Below, one piece after another: positions 20,267 through 31,283 of a DNA stretch of 52,066 nucleotides. Numbering within the stretch: position 1 is the stretch's first letter; each line of letters opens with the position of its first letter. The position numbers and the translations under genes were made by a program. Under the pieces are notes generated by a model. The model was not told where the DNA came from. It made no database searches and saw nothing but the letters and a program-made list of their open reading frames with translations. The stretch is from Chara braunii (lineage: Eukaryota > Streptophyta > Charophyceae > Charales > Characeae): NCBI GenBank assembly GCA_003427395.1, contig BFEA01000418.1, positions 703,502-755,567 of the forward strand, read 5' to 3'.

Positions 20267-20312
20267 GCCCGGTAAACCGTAGGCAGAGAGAAAGAAGAGG
20301 ACAACAAACGTT
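20267..20312. repeat. 45-bp dispersed repeat, copy 1
   Basis: GCCCGGTAAACCGTAGGCAG followed by AGAG and an AGAAGAGGACAACAAACG tail occurs here and at 35505-35549 in the same orientation. Confidence 0.6.
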
Positions 20313-21689
20313 ATATATATAATTAAAAAAAAAAACACAACACTAAAGTGAATCCCTCGTCAGAATGTGACTAGGTATGCTGTCGTAGGTACAAAGGTTC
20401 TCCCGCTAATACATGGTAAGTTACATTCACTCCCTTCCCTGTCCTCGGCCTCCCTTCTCTCACCCAAGGCTCCTGGACGATACTTTGGCCAGGTTCACTC
20501 ACCCTTACCCTCTTCTATGAGGGTGTGTAAATGTAGAGGGCGCACCACCTCACCACTATGACTAACAAGCGACTCCCGTGATGTCGGATCCCGCAGCGTA
20601 GGGGACCTTCAGGCAGGAGCCACTACCATGGGCGAGATGGCCACGGCTACCACGTAGAATCAACTGCCACGATTACGAGGGGAAGGACCCCTGCTGGTGG
20701 GATGATGGGCAGTGAGCAACGAGGACAGAGCAACGCCTCCACGCCCGAGATGACGCCTCCACGCCCGAGATGACCGGCAATCAATCCACGACGATGGCAC
20801 GTCTTGCAGCCCGCCTTTTTACTCAAAATAGTATGTGCAACGGCGAGAATGAATCTGCCCCGAAAGCTGGAAAGGTACACCTCACACGCAGCACCTAACC
20901 CCCATAGCAAAAAAACCACCCACCATCTTCAAAATCCGGCTTCACCATTGGATTCGCCTGCCATCAAAACCTCAGAAACGTATCTTAGTTCACAAGAATC
21001 GATCCAGAAACGACCGAACTGTTCAATTTTCCCTTCAAGCTCTTCTCCCCATCGCCACCTCCGCGTGCTTTCTTTCGACAGTACCTGGCGCAAAACAGCA
21101 CCCAGGTTCTCTTTGCCTCGTCCTTCCTCTCTCTCTCTCTCTCTCCCTCTCCCTCTCTCTCTCTCTCTCTAGAGGTACCTGGCGCAAAATCGTGACCAGG
21201 TGCATTCGCTTTCAGCCACAGGCTGCACTTCGCTGCCGCCATGCTGCTGCCATCAGCCTCGCCCCCTTTAGCCCATCACCTCACCGTGGCTCACCACCCT
21301 CCTGCCTCTTTCTCCACCTCCATTCCGGTCCGATGCTCCCACTCCTTCGCCCCCGCTGTCTGCCTTATCTCCCTAGCGCCTCTCCTCGTTCGCTCTTCCT
21401 CACAGGTTAGTGCAGCCCACTAGCCCGCAGCTCCCTCATCAGCGCAGCGGATCGGTACAACAGCTCAGGCTATCCTACAACAATCCTCAGAGGGAACAAC
21501 CACTGGCCAGTGTGATTAGTCTTTCGTCCCTATACCCAGGCCCGTCTCTCCGCCATTCCCAACTATGAACGCACCTGGTGCGAGAACCCGCCCAGGTTCG
21601 TCCCCCTCCCGCTCTACTGTACTAGCGCTCTCTCAGCGATCCGCGCTGCCTTCTCCTCTCAAAAGGCACTCACAATTAGCAACCTCGAA
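20313..21689. other. Non-coding region with small tandem repeats
   Basis: A 20-bp unit ACGCCTCCACGCCCGAGATG is duplicated at 20734-20773. A pyrimidine CT microsatellite occupies 21125-21171. GTACCTGGCGCAAAA occurs at 21080 and 21175. No gene was recognised. Confidence 0.5.
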
Positions 21690-21786
21690 GAGAGGTGGCT
21701 CTCTCTCTTTATGCAGTTCCGCCTTGAGCCGGGGCCATGCTAATCTTCCCTGTATCGTTCCAATTTTAACGGATGTCCCGAAGGAC
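21690..21786 (-). ncRNA. U6 spliceosomal snRNA-like sequence, probable pseudogene
   Basis: Read on the minus strand from 21786: GTCCTTCGGGACATCCG (5' stem-loop), then AAAATTGGAACGATACAG and GAAGATTAGCATGGCCCC. These are the most conserved parts of U6, including the ACAGAGA-type box (here ACAGGGA) and the AGC triad. The ACAGGGA change hits a catalytic box that is normally invariant. Downstream CGGCTCAAGGCGGAACTGCATAAA is a degraded version of the U6 3' region, and no T-run terminator follows. Upstream I find no TATA box at the -25 to -30 position or plant USE. It is clearly of U6 origin but unlikely to be functional. Confidence 0.78.
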
Positions 21787-22944
21787 TGTACCCCGGCCGT
21801 AGTTCGTGGTGGAACTAGGCCGGTGGGCTTGCTGCAGGTCCTGGCACCTCAGTGATTCGTGGGTATACTAGGCTAACTGGGCACTTAGACCTCGTGGCCG
21901 GTCCCGGAGTCCGGTGCCGGTCTTCATAAATAATAATAAAAACTAAAAAAATAAAAATTAAAAATAAGAGTAGAAAAATCTCAGAATTAAGAAATATTAG
22001 CAAAAAAAAAAGAAAAAAAAAAGGGGGGAGGGAGAGGAACGTTGGAACTTGGCCCTTCCCCACGGGCCCGCGGCTGGACTCCCCTCAGCAAAACCAAAGG
22101 GGATAGTCCCGCAGGACCCTCAACCCCTCAGTTCGCTCCCGCACCGCTCCGCTGCTCCGCTCTGGCCTCACTCCCGGGATCCGCCTGGTGAAAACCTGAT
22201 GACGTAACCTACAGGGCTAAGCCCCAGCCTGGCATAGCTGCAAGCCAGGTTCCCTATGAAGAGTAGCGCCCGTTAGGCCGGCCTGCAGTGGAGTACTATA
22301 GGCCACTGGCTTGATTTATTGCCTGCGCCTCAGGCCATGCAATGCCGTGCTGGCAGCCCCGTGGCTGGGCTCCGCTTGGTTCACTACGCCCTTCGCCCCT
22401 TCCTGTCATGGTCGCGGCCCAAGACTCTCATAGCCCGCCATGACCTGCACTTCTATAGCCGCTTTCCGGCAACCCCCGGCCTCCGCTCCAGCCTGTGCCG
22501 TTCCCGGTGGCTCCTACCAGCTACGGCGCCTAGTCAACCCGGCGTTTACAGCCTTTGTACGGGGCGACCCCAAGCCACCGGTCTTCCGCAGTCGGGCGGT
22601 GTCGTAATCCTGCCCAGTCAACACTATACCGTCCGAGATCTTGTCCGTGCGTGCGGAGTTGCGACCGCCTCAGAGGCTCTAGCGTGATACTCACTCACCC
22701 TACCGACGTCTCAGGGTCCTCTGAGCCCCAGACTTGGTCAGGCTAACGTGTGCCCACAAGGTGCACACTCGCACACTCTCTAGTCAACGCAAGGGGCGTG
22801 CCCCCAGATATCGTCCGGCGCGATCTTCCTGTGAGTTGCGAAAACGCGCCCAAATACCCTTGTAAGGGTATTTGGGCCGACAACGCTTTGCAAAACAAAT
22901 GCCAAAAAGGGAATACAGCAGGACACACATACACCTATTACACA
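21787..22944. other. Non-coding region with a perfect hairpin
   Basis: A GC-rich stretch lacks recognisable genes. A perfect 14-bp inverted repeat, GCCCAAATACCCTT then GT then its complement, lies at 22848-22877 just before repeat R1 copy 2. Confidence 0.5.
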
Positions 22945-23140
22945 TATATTGTCACACATCTATGAACTTAAAGAGTGCACTTTGTGAAACAAACGATAAA
23001 AGGGCACAAGACAAACATGAAGAGGACAATGAAACCATTATTTTTCATCATTCTTCATTTAGCTCCCCTTTTACTGTGCCTCTCACGTACAAGGCTCACC
23101 ACATTGATGAAGTTGAGCACGGGCTTCCCACATCCCTGCT
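22945..23140. repeat. Dispersed repeat family R1, copy 2
   Basis: It begins TATATTGTCACACATCTATGA and ends near GATGAAGTTGAGCACGGG, in the same block order as 191-395. Confidence 0.6.
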
Positions 23141-24950
23141 TGCCATAATGGCCCACTTACACTCTGTGAGAAAGAGGCAGAGTAAAGGGGGCAGGGATAA
23201 ACACTCAGAAGAGATGGAGAGAACAAAGACAAGGGGAGAGTAGGGGAATGTAAGGACTGTAGAATGAAGATGAAAGCACAGGAAAAGGATAAGAAAAGAC
23301 TTGAGAATCAGTCTGTCCTTGACGACAGAGAGGACATCGTTGTAAGAGGACATACATTGTAAGGATCGAGGTGGATGAAGAGCAAGCCCACCATACACTC
23401 CTGACAAATGGCATGTCAATTGCAGGCCGACATGAAGGAAGAACGGGCACCACAAAAGACCATGCATTCAGTATAACGCCCATGGCCTCAAAATAGACAT
23501 ATATAAGTGTCCGAATGCAGAGGGTGGCTGCAATCAGGAACGGAGAGGCTGTCCTTTTGCACACATGGATGCAGAAACCGTGTCATTGTAGTGATTTTGA
23601 CAGAGATGATGGTGGCTACAGCCGAGTGTAACAGTGTCTGCAGTTGTGCAAAGGAGAAAAACACAGTGTGTTGCTAGATTGTTCTGCTGCAGCACGGGGC
23701 CAGAGAAATGATCTTAGACATAAAAGACATTGTGGACGGTTCGGTGTGGCAAGAAAACAGCATCATTATGTAAAAATCAGCAACATCAGTCATGGGATAG
23801 ACCATGATGCCGTTATCCCACCGCTCCCGGCGATCAGAGACATTCACAATGGCCCTGTAATAGCCAGGCCCATGAATAATGCAGGCAGAGATGTGGAATG
23901 GAGGATCAAACCACTCGCCTGTTTGGGCATTGCGTAGTTAGTTGGCGGTCCCTCATTGCTACTTGCAGTACAGCAATGGTAAAGCCTCTGTCCTTTGTAT
24001 GGTTACAACCCTCTGACTGTAGGCAAGGAAAATCAGAATCAAGCTGAAGGGCACAGAGATTTGTTGCAGTCAGACCACAGAGATTGGCAGGGACCTCAGG
24101 CTGCTGTGCCGGATGCTGAAAGCCAATTTGCAGATCACCCAGGTGGAGTTGCAAGCCCGAAATCTCCTGGGCTGTTTGCTGGTCAGTTATTTGCAGGTCG
24201 CCCATGTGGCATGCGGCCTGATAGGGCAAAACTTTGTGATTCATCCAAACAATGCCAGCATCTGCAGATCCCCCATGTGATCTACGCTTTGTGGAGTTCA
24301 TTGCAATCCGGGCAAATCGTGTTCTAATCCCTCGACGTTTGGGGCTGTATCCTGAGTAGGGACTTCCAGTGGAATCGGGAGTGTACCTGGGCCGCCACCG
24401 CATCCTGTTGCAAAGCTGATTCGTGAATATCTAACGCTAAAGGGCATAAAACACGGTGCCATGGCTGCCTGCCTGCAGGAAGGTGGACTGTCTGCAGGAT
24501 GCATAGGAGCAGATATTATCCTTTGGAATATCTGTGGAGCATCCACAGAGAGAATTGGGGAAGACAAAGCAACAGGCTGTTGAGCCCAGAACAAGCAACG
24601 ATGTGGGGCCTGCCATCAATGCTACACAATAAGAGCAGTAGTGGTCTTGCAAACTGAAGATGAGCATGTCTCCGGCAACCAGGTAGAAAAATGGGAACCG
24701 GAGAGTTCGTTTGCAAGTGAGACCGTGGAGGAGATGGGGGTGGCAAGGAGGGATGCAGTCATCTGTGGCAAGCATGGAAAGAGATGAAAGAGGGGTGGAT
24801 TGGGCAAGATAATGAAACAAACTTTAACAAAGGACATAAGTGTTGGAGAGACTGTGATGTTCTTTGCACTAGAGCTGCAACAGAGGAGGCTATATATACA
24901 TACCATGTCTTTTCCCAGTGCTTGAAAGTTGAAACTCGAATTACTCTAGT
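23141..24950. other. Non-coding region including diverged repeat copy 2
   Basis: Positions 24150-24325 match the repeat at 1-182. Several 80-165-residue frames exist but none shows a known domain, and overlapping frames on both strands are equally open. I find no supportable gene. Confidence 0.45.
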
Positions 24951-25548
24951 TTAACCCTGATATCACAGCTGAACTTTTGAAGTTCCCACGACCAACAAAT
25001 TCATCCAAAAGTTAATCACCGTCGTTGACATCATGCATTTTGCTCCACAGAAATTGTGTCCTTTTCTCACATGTTCCTTCAACCCAGCTAAGTGCTGACA
25101 GCTCTGCCTCTTGACACTCAAGTTACTAGAGTTTAATCCTGATAACACAACTGAACTTCCAAAGATATATAAAAATTTGCCCAAACATTTATTACCACCA
25201 GGCACTTAGTTACACAACCAATGGAATCAAAGTCCTTTTCTTCTCATCTTCACCCCTTTTAAACATAAGACGTGCTCACAGCTTCGCTACTTTCACAAAC
25301 AGGACTTCCTATGAGACTCAACCGTGTACGGCTAGTGTAATCCTGATAACACAGCTGAACTTCCAAAGATATATAAAAATTTGCCCAAACATTTATTACC
25401 ACCAGGCACTTAGTTACACAACCAATGGAAGCAAAGTCCTTTTCTTCTCATCTTCACCCCTTTTAAACATAAGACGTGCTCACAGCTTCGCTACTTTCAC
25501 AAACAGGACTTCCTATGAGATTCAACCGTGTACGGCTAGTGTAAGCAA
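24951..25548. repeat. 204-bp tandem repeat
   Basis: A unit starting TAATCCTGATAACACA at 25134 recurs at 25338 with only a few differences, through TTTATTACCACCAGGCAC and CATAAGACGTGCTCACAGC. A more diverged partial unit starts near 24951 (TTTAACCCTGATATCACAG). Confidence 0.75.
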
Positions 25549-26691
25549 ACCCCTGATCCCCTGTTTCAAAAACAGGGAACCTGATTAATCCCAACTACCT
25601 TGGAGCCTACCGCATACATGTCGGAACAAGACAGTGGAGTGGCAACTGCATTCTACTCCTAAGGCCAACTTCAAAAAGTGCTTGTAAAAGAACCCTACTT
25701 ATAGTGCTGATTTGGACTTTCTCCGCCGCAAAAGATTTGGCAGGGTTAAGCGGGAGCTTAAGCACTACATATACCCTGTTCTCTGACTGCATGCTAGGCC
25801 ACAAACACTGAAAACATAGCAGTAAATCTGTCCGTCAGAGTATCCCAGAGATTCACCTACACAAACCATCAGATAGATTTATGCTGATGTCTACACAAAC
25901 CACCAGATAGATTCGCTGCTGATTATCACTCACAAGCGGAATTCACAGGCAGGCTGAGGTGGCATGGAATAGTGAAAAACACCAAGCATCACTCGTTTCC
26001 GGGCGCGTGATGATCCATGTCAGGACGACATCAACAAGAAGAATTTCCTAACACTGACTCTGGGCCTGGGTCTGTCTAGAGACTGTTGGAGCATGCTGTA
26101 CCCTGGGGGGGGGGTTCATCCGTAACAAAGTCAAGCAGAGGCGTCAACCGGCTGATTCTCATACCATCTATGTGGTTGGTTGCGTGGTCCGTTGCACATG
26201 TCCCTGCGCATGTGCGAACGGACAAATGCTGGGTGAAACCTGCGCTGTTTTCTCAAGTCACGATGACAATAGTGGTTTCCTTTCTGTGCCGCTTCGCCTC
26301 TACTTTTCCTTTGTTTCCCCCTCTCCTCAGAAAGGACGAAAGGAAATACAGCATTCAAAGGAAGACCTACCTCATTGCTTGCACCAGTGATCCAGAACTA
26401 CACAGTGCTCTGCAGGCAGAAAGAGCAAATCCGGAGGCACGTTTCAGCAGACAACTCCTGTCTTTTCTTTTTCTTTTTCTTTTTCTTTTTTTGGCTGCAA
26501 CACTTTTCTTTTAATTAAAAAAAAAGGGCCGGCCACCCCACATAAAGACCGGGTTTGGGAGCTTTACCCAGTGTTATGCTTTTGACGAGACCCAATGGGA
26601 CCCGAAATCGAAGTACCACACATAACTCAAAGCTGTGATTCTACTTCCTGGTCTTAAACCCTAAACCCTGGTTTCTCCTTTGTTACCCCTA
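25549..26691. other. Non-coding region
   Basis: It holds a TTTTTC-type pyrimidine tract at 26461-26494 and two plant telomere-type units (AAACCCTAAACCCTGG) at 26656-26671. No gene was recognised. Confidence 0.5.
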
Positions 26692-26775
26692 CACAGAGTC
26701 CCTTTCTCCTCTGACCTCGAAATTTGACACTAATCAAAAGAAAAAAATCCTCCCCCCCCCCCCCCCCCCCCCCCC
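26692..26775 (-). repeat. Detached piece of the element B leader
   Basis: The run TCCCTTTCTCCTCTGACCTC and the bases after it match 32607-32657, next to the Gag start of element B, and both run into a poly-C tract. This piece appears to be the distal part of the left leader copy (28247-29120), separated from it by 1.47 kb. Confidence 0.7.
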
Positions 26776-28246
26776 TCGTGCCCTAATCCACGGTGGTCAG
26801 GGAGTAGGGTGGAGCCGCGGGTGGGGGACCCGGAGGTGGCAGGCTGGCAGCTAACGCAAAGACCGAGCATTTTGCCAGTAGCTGCGCCTTCCATTTTCTT
26901 CCCCCACCCCCCATCGAGTAGCAGCAGTGGCTATGGCCAACTTTCCCGTATTCGCCTCCCACCGGACCAATTAAGAGCAACTCCAGCTTGCGCCCCCAAA
27001 AACACTTTTGACGGATCCAGATAATATGAATGTATACAAGCTATCATTACAGTCATATACAGTCATGATGTGGGTGTGCCGGAGGAAAGGGTTTAGGACT
27101 GCAATAAATTTTTTGTTTTGGGCGGGGGGGGGGGGGGGGGGGGGGTCTGGGTGGGGCTTGATGGGGTTGGGGGGGGTCTGGGCGTTGGCGGCTCTGCATG
27201 TGTATTGCCTGCTGTATGCTGAATGTATGTCATCTGATATGTTTTGGGTTGGGGGCTCCGCACGTTTGTTGTCTGCTGCTCTGATGTCTGCTGCATGCAT
27301 GGATGGATGGAGGGGGGGAAGGATGGCGAGATGGGAGGATAGAGGGAGACTGCTTAAAACGTCCAAGAAGAAGAAGAAGAAGATGAAGAGTCTGAAGACG
27401 GATGGATGGATGGAGGGAGGGGGAGAGGGATGGCGGGATGGGGATTGTAGGTGCGAACCCCCCTGAAGATGACGACGGCTGTCGGCACTGCGGGCAGTCA
27501 TCGTTCCCCCTCCCCCCCCCTTTCTTCCGTTTTAAAAAGAAAGCAACTTTCCATTATGAAACCGGGAAATGGTCCCGGCGTCCCTCACATGAATGCTGCA
27601 GCCAAACAGGGATGGGAAAGGCACAGGCACTCCTGGCCAATCCCATCCCCAACTACGGTCCTCCCACAATGAAGGCGCCTGTCTCAGCCTGTCTCTTATA
27701 GACCCCAAATTGCGAGAAGGACAAAGAGTTATCAAAAAGAAAACGAAGGAGCAGGCTGGAAGGTGACATGGTCTGGTTGGCCAGGCTGAGCTGAGTGTTG
27801 AATCGGAGTAGGAGGGGATATTCTCACAAGGAGTCTCTTGGATGTATCTGACGGTTGTTACAGCCAGGCCTGGATGCACATGACCGCATTAATTTTATGT
27901 CCAGAGATAAGTTGGAAAAGACCTAGTATGACGTCCCCGTGTCAGTAATTATAATGTTGGGGCAACTTTTCACTCAGTAATTATAAAGTTGGGGCAACTC
28001 GTGAAAATGTGACTGTGCCGCAGTTACCCCAACTGTATGAGTCCACCGCGCCGTAGTTACCCCAACTTGTGAAAATGTGACTGTGCCATAGTTACCTCAA
28101 CTGTATGAGTAGGACTCAGTAATTACAAAGTTGGGGTAACTACGGCGCGGTGGCGTTTTCAGTTCGAAGTCCACTTCAGGCATCCCTCAAATACAGCACA
28201 TCCCCACCCAACGCTAAGGCTCTTTTTTTTTTTTTTTTTGTTTGGG
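26776..28246. other. 1.47-kb segment between two poly-C tracts
   Basis: It lies between the two halves of the left leader copy. It contains a G run of about 30 (27124-27149), GGATGGATGG repeats and, at 27940-28153, repeated AGTTGGGG(C/T)AACT and AGTTACCCCAACT words. A perfect 26-bp inverted repeat lies at 28043-28068 and 28128-28153. No gene is supported. An ambiguous base sits at the right poly-C edge (28247), so a misjoin is possible. Confidence 0.5.
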
Positions 28247-29120
28247 NCCCCCCCCCCCCCTACGCAAATTTCGAATTTTTTAGAAACTAAATAAATTTTA
28301 GTCGGAAAATATGAATTAATAAAATTTAATTTTGGCAAAAGATTAAATATTTAATTAAAGAATATAAAAATTTGCAATAATTAATTTTGCCAAAGTTAAA
28401 TATTTAATTAAAGAATATTCAAATTTGCACAAATAAAAATGAATAAAGTTTAAGCAAGTTTAAACATTTAAATTTTAAACAAAAGTTCAATAATTTCACG
28501 AAATTTTAATCGGGAGAATTTAGCATCATCACCAGGTCACTAAGTAAGTAGAAGATGAATGGTAATAGGAAGATACACAATTTGCTGGGAAGATTAAACT
28601 TTCAACGCAATAAAAGATGCATTTTGCAAAAAGTGAAAGTTCCGTGAAGTTGCAGTTTGAATGTGGCCGTGATCAGGCCCGATCTGCCTTGACTGGCGCG
28701 GTGCCTTGTTGGCACTTACTTCCCATAGGTTGATAGGTCGTTAGGTTAGGTTAGGACTAACCCTAATTAGTGCTAATTAGGTTACTCATAATTAGCGATT
28801 CCCCAATTTGCGCAATATGGAGAAAAGTCGCAAAACCTAAAGTTATAATTTAACGACCTAATTACTACGTAAGTACGAGAAAAAGAAAAAAAATTTGCAA
28901 CTTGCGATTTAATGATAACATTGTACAGGTTTAGCTAATCAATCAATCAATCAATCAATCAATGGTGAGTCATCCAATGCTGGTGTGCTCCGATACCAAA
29001 CTGTTGCATACTCGTGAAACACAGTCATACGTATGGCGCAGATTCCCAGAACGGACCAGATAATACAGAGTTGATACCAATTGCAAGCGGAAGACTCGAG
29101 ATAAATGGACTGACCCCGAC
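28247..29120 (-). repeat. Left copy of element B LTR end, primer site and leader
   Basis: Nearly identical to 32655-33514, including an (ATCA)n microsatellite, GCTCCGATACCAAACTGTTGC and a TTAGGTTAGG patch. On the minus strand it starts with about 38 bases of LTR end, then the primer-site-like ATTGGTATCAACTC, then the leader. It directly follows a truncated RT at 29120. Confidence 0.8.
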
Positions 29121-30058
29121 AAGATTGGCTTAAGTACTCCAACTCTTGTTGGGCAAACTCAGACTTGTCACGGTTTGCCTTGTACTTGGCGATACGGAGC
29201 CGCTTCAAAACCGCGCGAAGGTGCTCGAGGTGCTTATATCATCAAGGTAAATGAGTACGGTGCGGTCCAGCAAGTCGCGGAATTCGGTCGTCATAGCCTC
29301 TGGGAAGTAGCCGGGGCATTGGTGAGACCGAAAGGCACGACGATCCACTCAAAGTGCCCATACTGTGTCTTGATCGTGGTCTTGTACCTATCTCTTGGCT
29401 GGATCTCGATCTGGTGGTAGCCGGATTTGAGGTCAAGCTTCGAGAAGTATTTGGCGCCGCCTAGTCGCTCGAGAAGATCATCGATCCGAGGGAGAGGGCC
29501 GGCGTTCTTGATCGTTTGTGCGTTAAGTTTCCGATAGTCGATGCACAAACGAAGGTCCTTGTTCTTCTTCCGGACGAAGAGAATGCGAGCACCGTATGGC
29601 GAAGAGCTAGGGCGAATCCAGCCCTTGGCCAAGAGGTCGTCTAGTTGTGCCCGAAGCACTTGAAGCTCCTCCTTGCTCAGGCGGTAGATACATCCGCGCG
29701 GAGGTACGACGTCGTCCTCGAGAGTGATCCCGTGGTGTATGGGCCGATCCGGTACTACTCCGGTGGGAGCTTCGAAGACATCCTCATAGCTGTCCAACAG
29801 CTCAATGATGCGTGGGTCCGACGTATCCGTCTTGGGCTGATCACCGGGTGGGAGGGCGTGAGGAAAACATATGCCCATCTCCTCAACGTCATTCCGCCGG
29901 ATGGATTGGTGAATGCTCGCCGCAGATACCACGTGACAACCAATCGAAGGATGAGGAAGCGGCACCGTACACGGGACTAGTTCGCCACGCTGATCATGAA
30001 CGTGAACGGTGCGTCGATAGAAGTTCACCGGATGGTCTTCGCTTTGCAGCCACGACAT
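29121..30058 (-). pseudogene. pol: Reverse transcriptase of element B, truncated
   Basis: Residues in the main frame (30058-29291) include the end of protease (MSWLQ), the linker to [48 protein letters not shown] and motif [12 protein letters not shown] with its Asp. [10 protein letters not shown] follows, then a one-base frameshift. In the next frame an intact YLDD box lies at 29249-29238, followed by a further short deletion, then a thumb-like segment ending ELEYLS at about 29130. There coding stops abruptly at the repeat junction. The RT catalytic residues are present, but the protein is broken and lacks the connection domain, RNase H and integrase. Confidence 0.88.
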
Positions 30059-30059
30059 G

Positions 30060-30542
30060 CCTTAGATCATATCGAACTTGGTGTCCAATATGTCGAAAGA
30101 CACGGCCTCACATGCTAGCAGGGCGAAGTACACGGGCACCAAGTCAACGCATCGGTCGATTGACTTTTGCGTGTGACCATCGCGAAGGCTGACTTTTCCT
30201 TCGAACGCGCGGGCCTAGCTCGGCGCGTGCCATGAAGTCTTGGATGATGTAGTTGCGAGTCGCTCCACAATCGATCAAGGCTCTGCAGGTCGCCTTTCCA
30301 ATCTGAATGCGGATGTACAGGAGCGGCGCGTCGATGTCGACGTACCGTTGCGTTGCATACTCGCGGTCGATCTTCGCTAAATAGTTACAAAGATCAACAG
30401 CCGCTACTCCACCGTTCGTCGACGAAGGTGGTACTGCAACGTGCAAGTATTCGTGCAAATGTGCCATTAAGGCATTGTAATGCGGTGTTGGCAAAGAACC
30501 GATGGAGGGAAGAGGCAAACATTGGAAGTCCTCAACCGTCAA
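30060..30542 (-). pseudogene. pro: Aspartic protease of element B
   Basis: The 132-residue frame carries a linker (VEDFQCLPLPSIGS) and the retropepsin flap-side strand leading to ALIDCGATRNYI. The catalytic Asp is followed by Cys-Gly where Ser/Thr-Gly is usual. A frameshift after about residue 112 moves the C-terminal half into another frame, where FDILDTKFDMI and, after a stop, GMSWL correspond to the second conserved retropepsin segment. The upstream linker continues in frame from 30639 past a TGA that differs by one base from an Arg codon. It is not functional as it stands. Confidence 0.75.
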
Positions 30543-30639
30543 CGGGTCGAGTTCCTCAAGACTCGCCCAAGTTGACGGATCCTCCGATAGAAGGGCTGGC
30601 GAAGCAACCGGTTCGTTGTCCGACGACGAAACTACCGCT

Positions 30640-31283
30640 CATGCACTTGAATCTTGCACGTGGAGAGGCTGGTTCAACGGTGGCACCAACTCAACAGCAT
30701 AGTTCTCAAAATCGATACAAGAACTTGCGACTACCGCGTCATCCCCGAATTTGAGAGGGACTGCTAGCAAGGCAGCCAACTCCGGCGGATTGGGAAGTGA
30801 TGTCGCTGCACTTCCCGCGGTGCTCAGTTTCCCAAGCTTGGATGTTTGACATTCTCCTTGTCCTTGTCGAGGCATGCGCTGGTGATGTGTTTGGTGTTGT
30901 TGCACCAAAAGCAGCATCCCCATTTTTGTCGCAACTTGAACATGTCTTCGGTAATGCCGAACTTTGTCCATGGTGCCTGTCCTGCTCCATCGCGCCGACG
31001 CGGGTTTCGCCTTTTGTTTTGCCCCTCGGGGTCTTCAGCGTTGCGATGGTATCGATGCCGCCACATCTCCGTCACTTGATGTAGACGCGGCTGCGTGGTC
31101 CTCACTTGTTCCTTGCTGGACTGCTGCTACTCGCGGCGTCCGTTGACCTTTGCCTTTCTCCACATAACCGGGCTGTTGGAGGGCCTCGTTCGCCGCGCGC
31201 CGGTTACCTTGGATTAGTTCTCTTGCCTTTGAGATCATGTCATCAAAGGTCTCATACTGGAATTCCGTGCCCAGCGCAGCTGT
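30640..31283 (-). pseudogene. gag: Gag C-terminal region with zinc knuckle, element B
   Basis: The clearest frame (31105-30824) has an Arg-rich basic stretch, then WTKFGITEDMFKLRQKWGCC. A CCHC knuckle, C-x2-C-x4-H-x4-C, is encoded at 30913-30872. Coding then slips frame and continues as a Pro/Leu-rich linker (about 30830-30640) toward protease. Between the capsid stop (31284) and 31105 the sequence is Gag-like but broken. Confidence 0.7.

Noticed and set aside
26656-26671. Plant telomere repeat AAACCCTAAACCCTGG as a chromosome end
   Set aside because: Only two units and flanked by ordinary sequence; at most a telo-box.
28740-28760. Telomere-like TTAGGTTAGG as an interstitial telomere
   Set aside because: Only two to three imperfect units, and the same patch sits at the matching place in the second leader copy (about 33130), so it belongs to element B.
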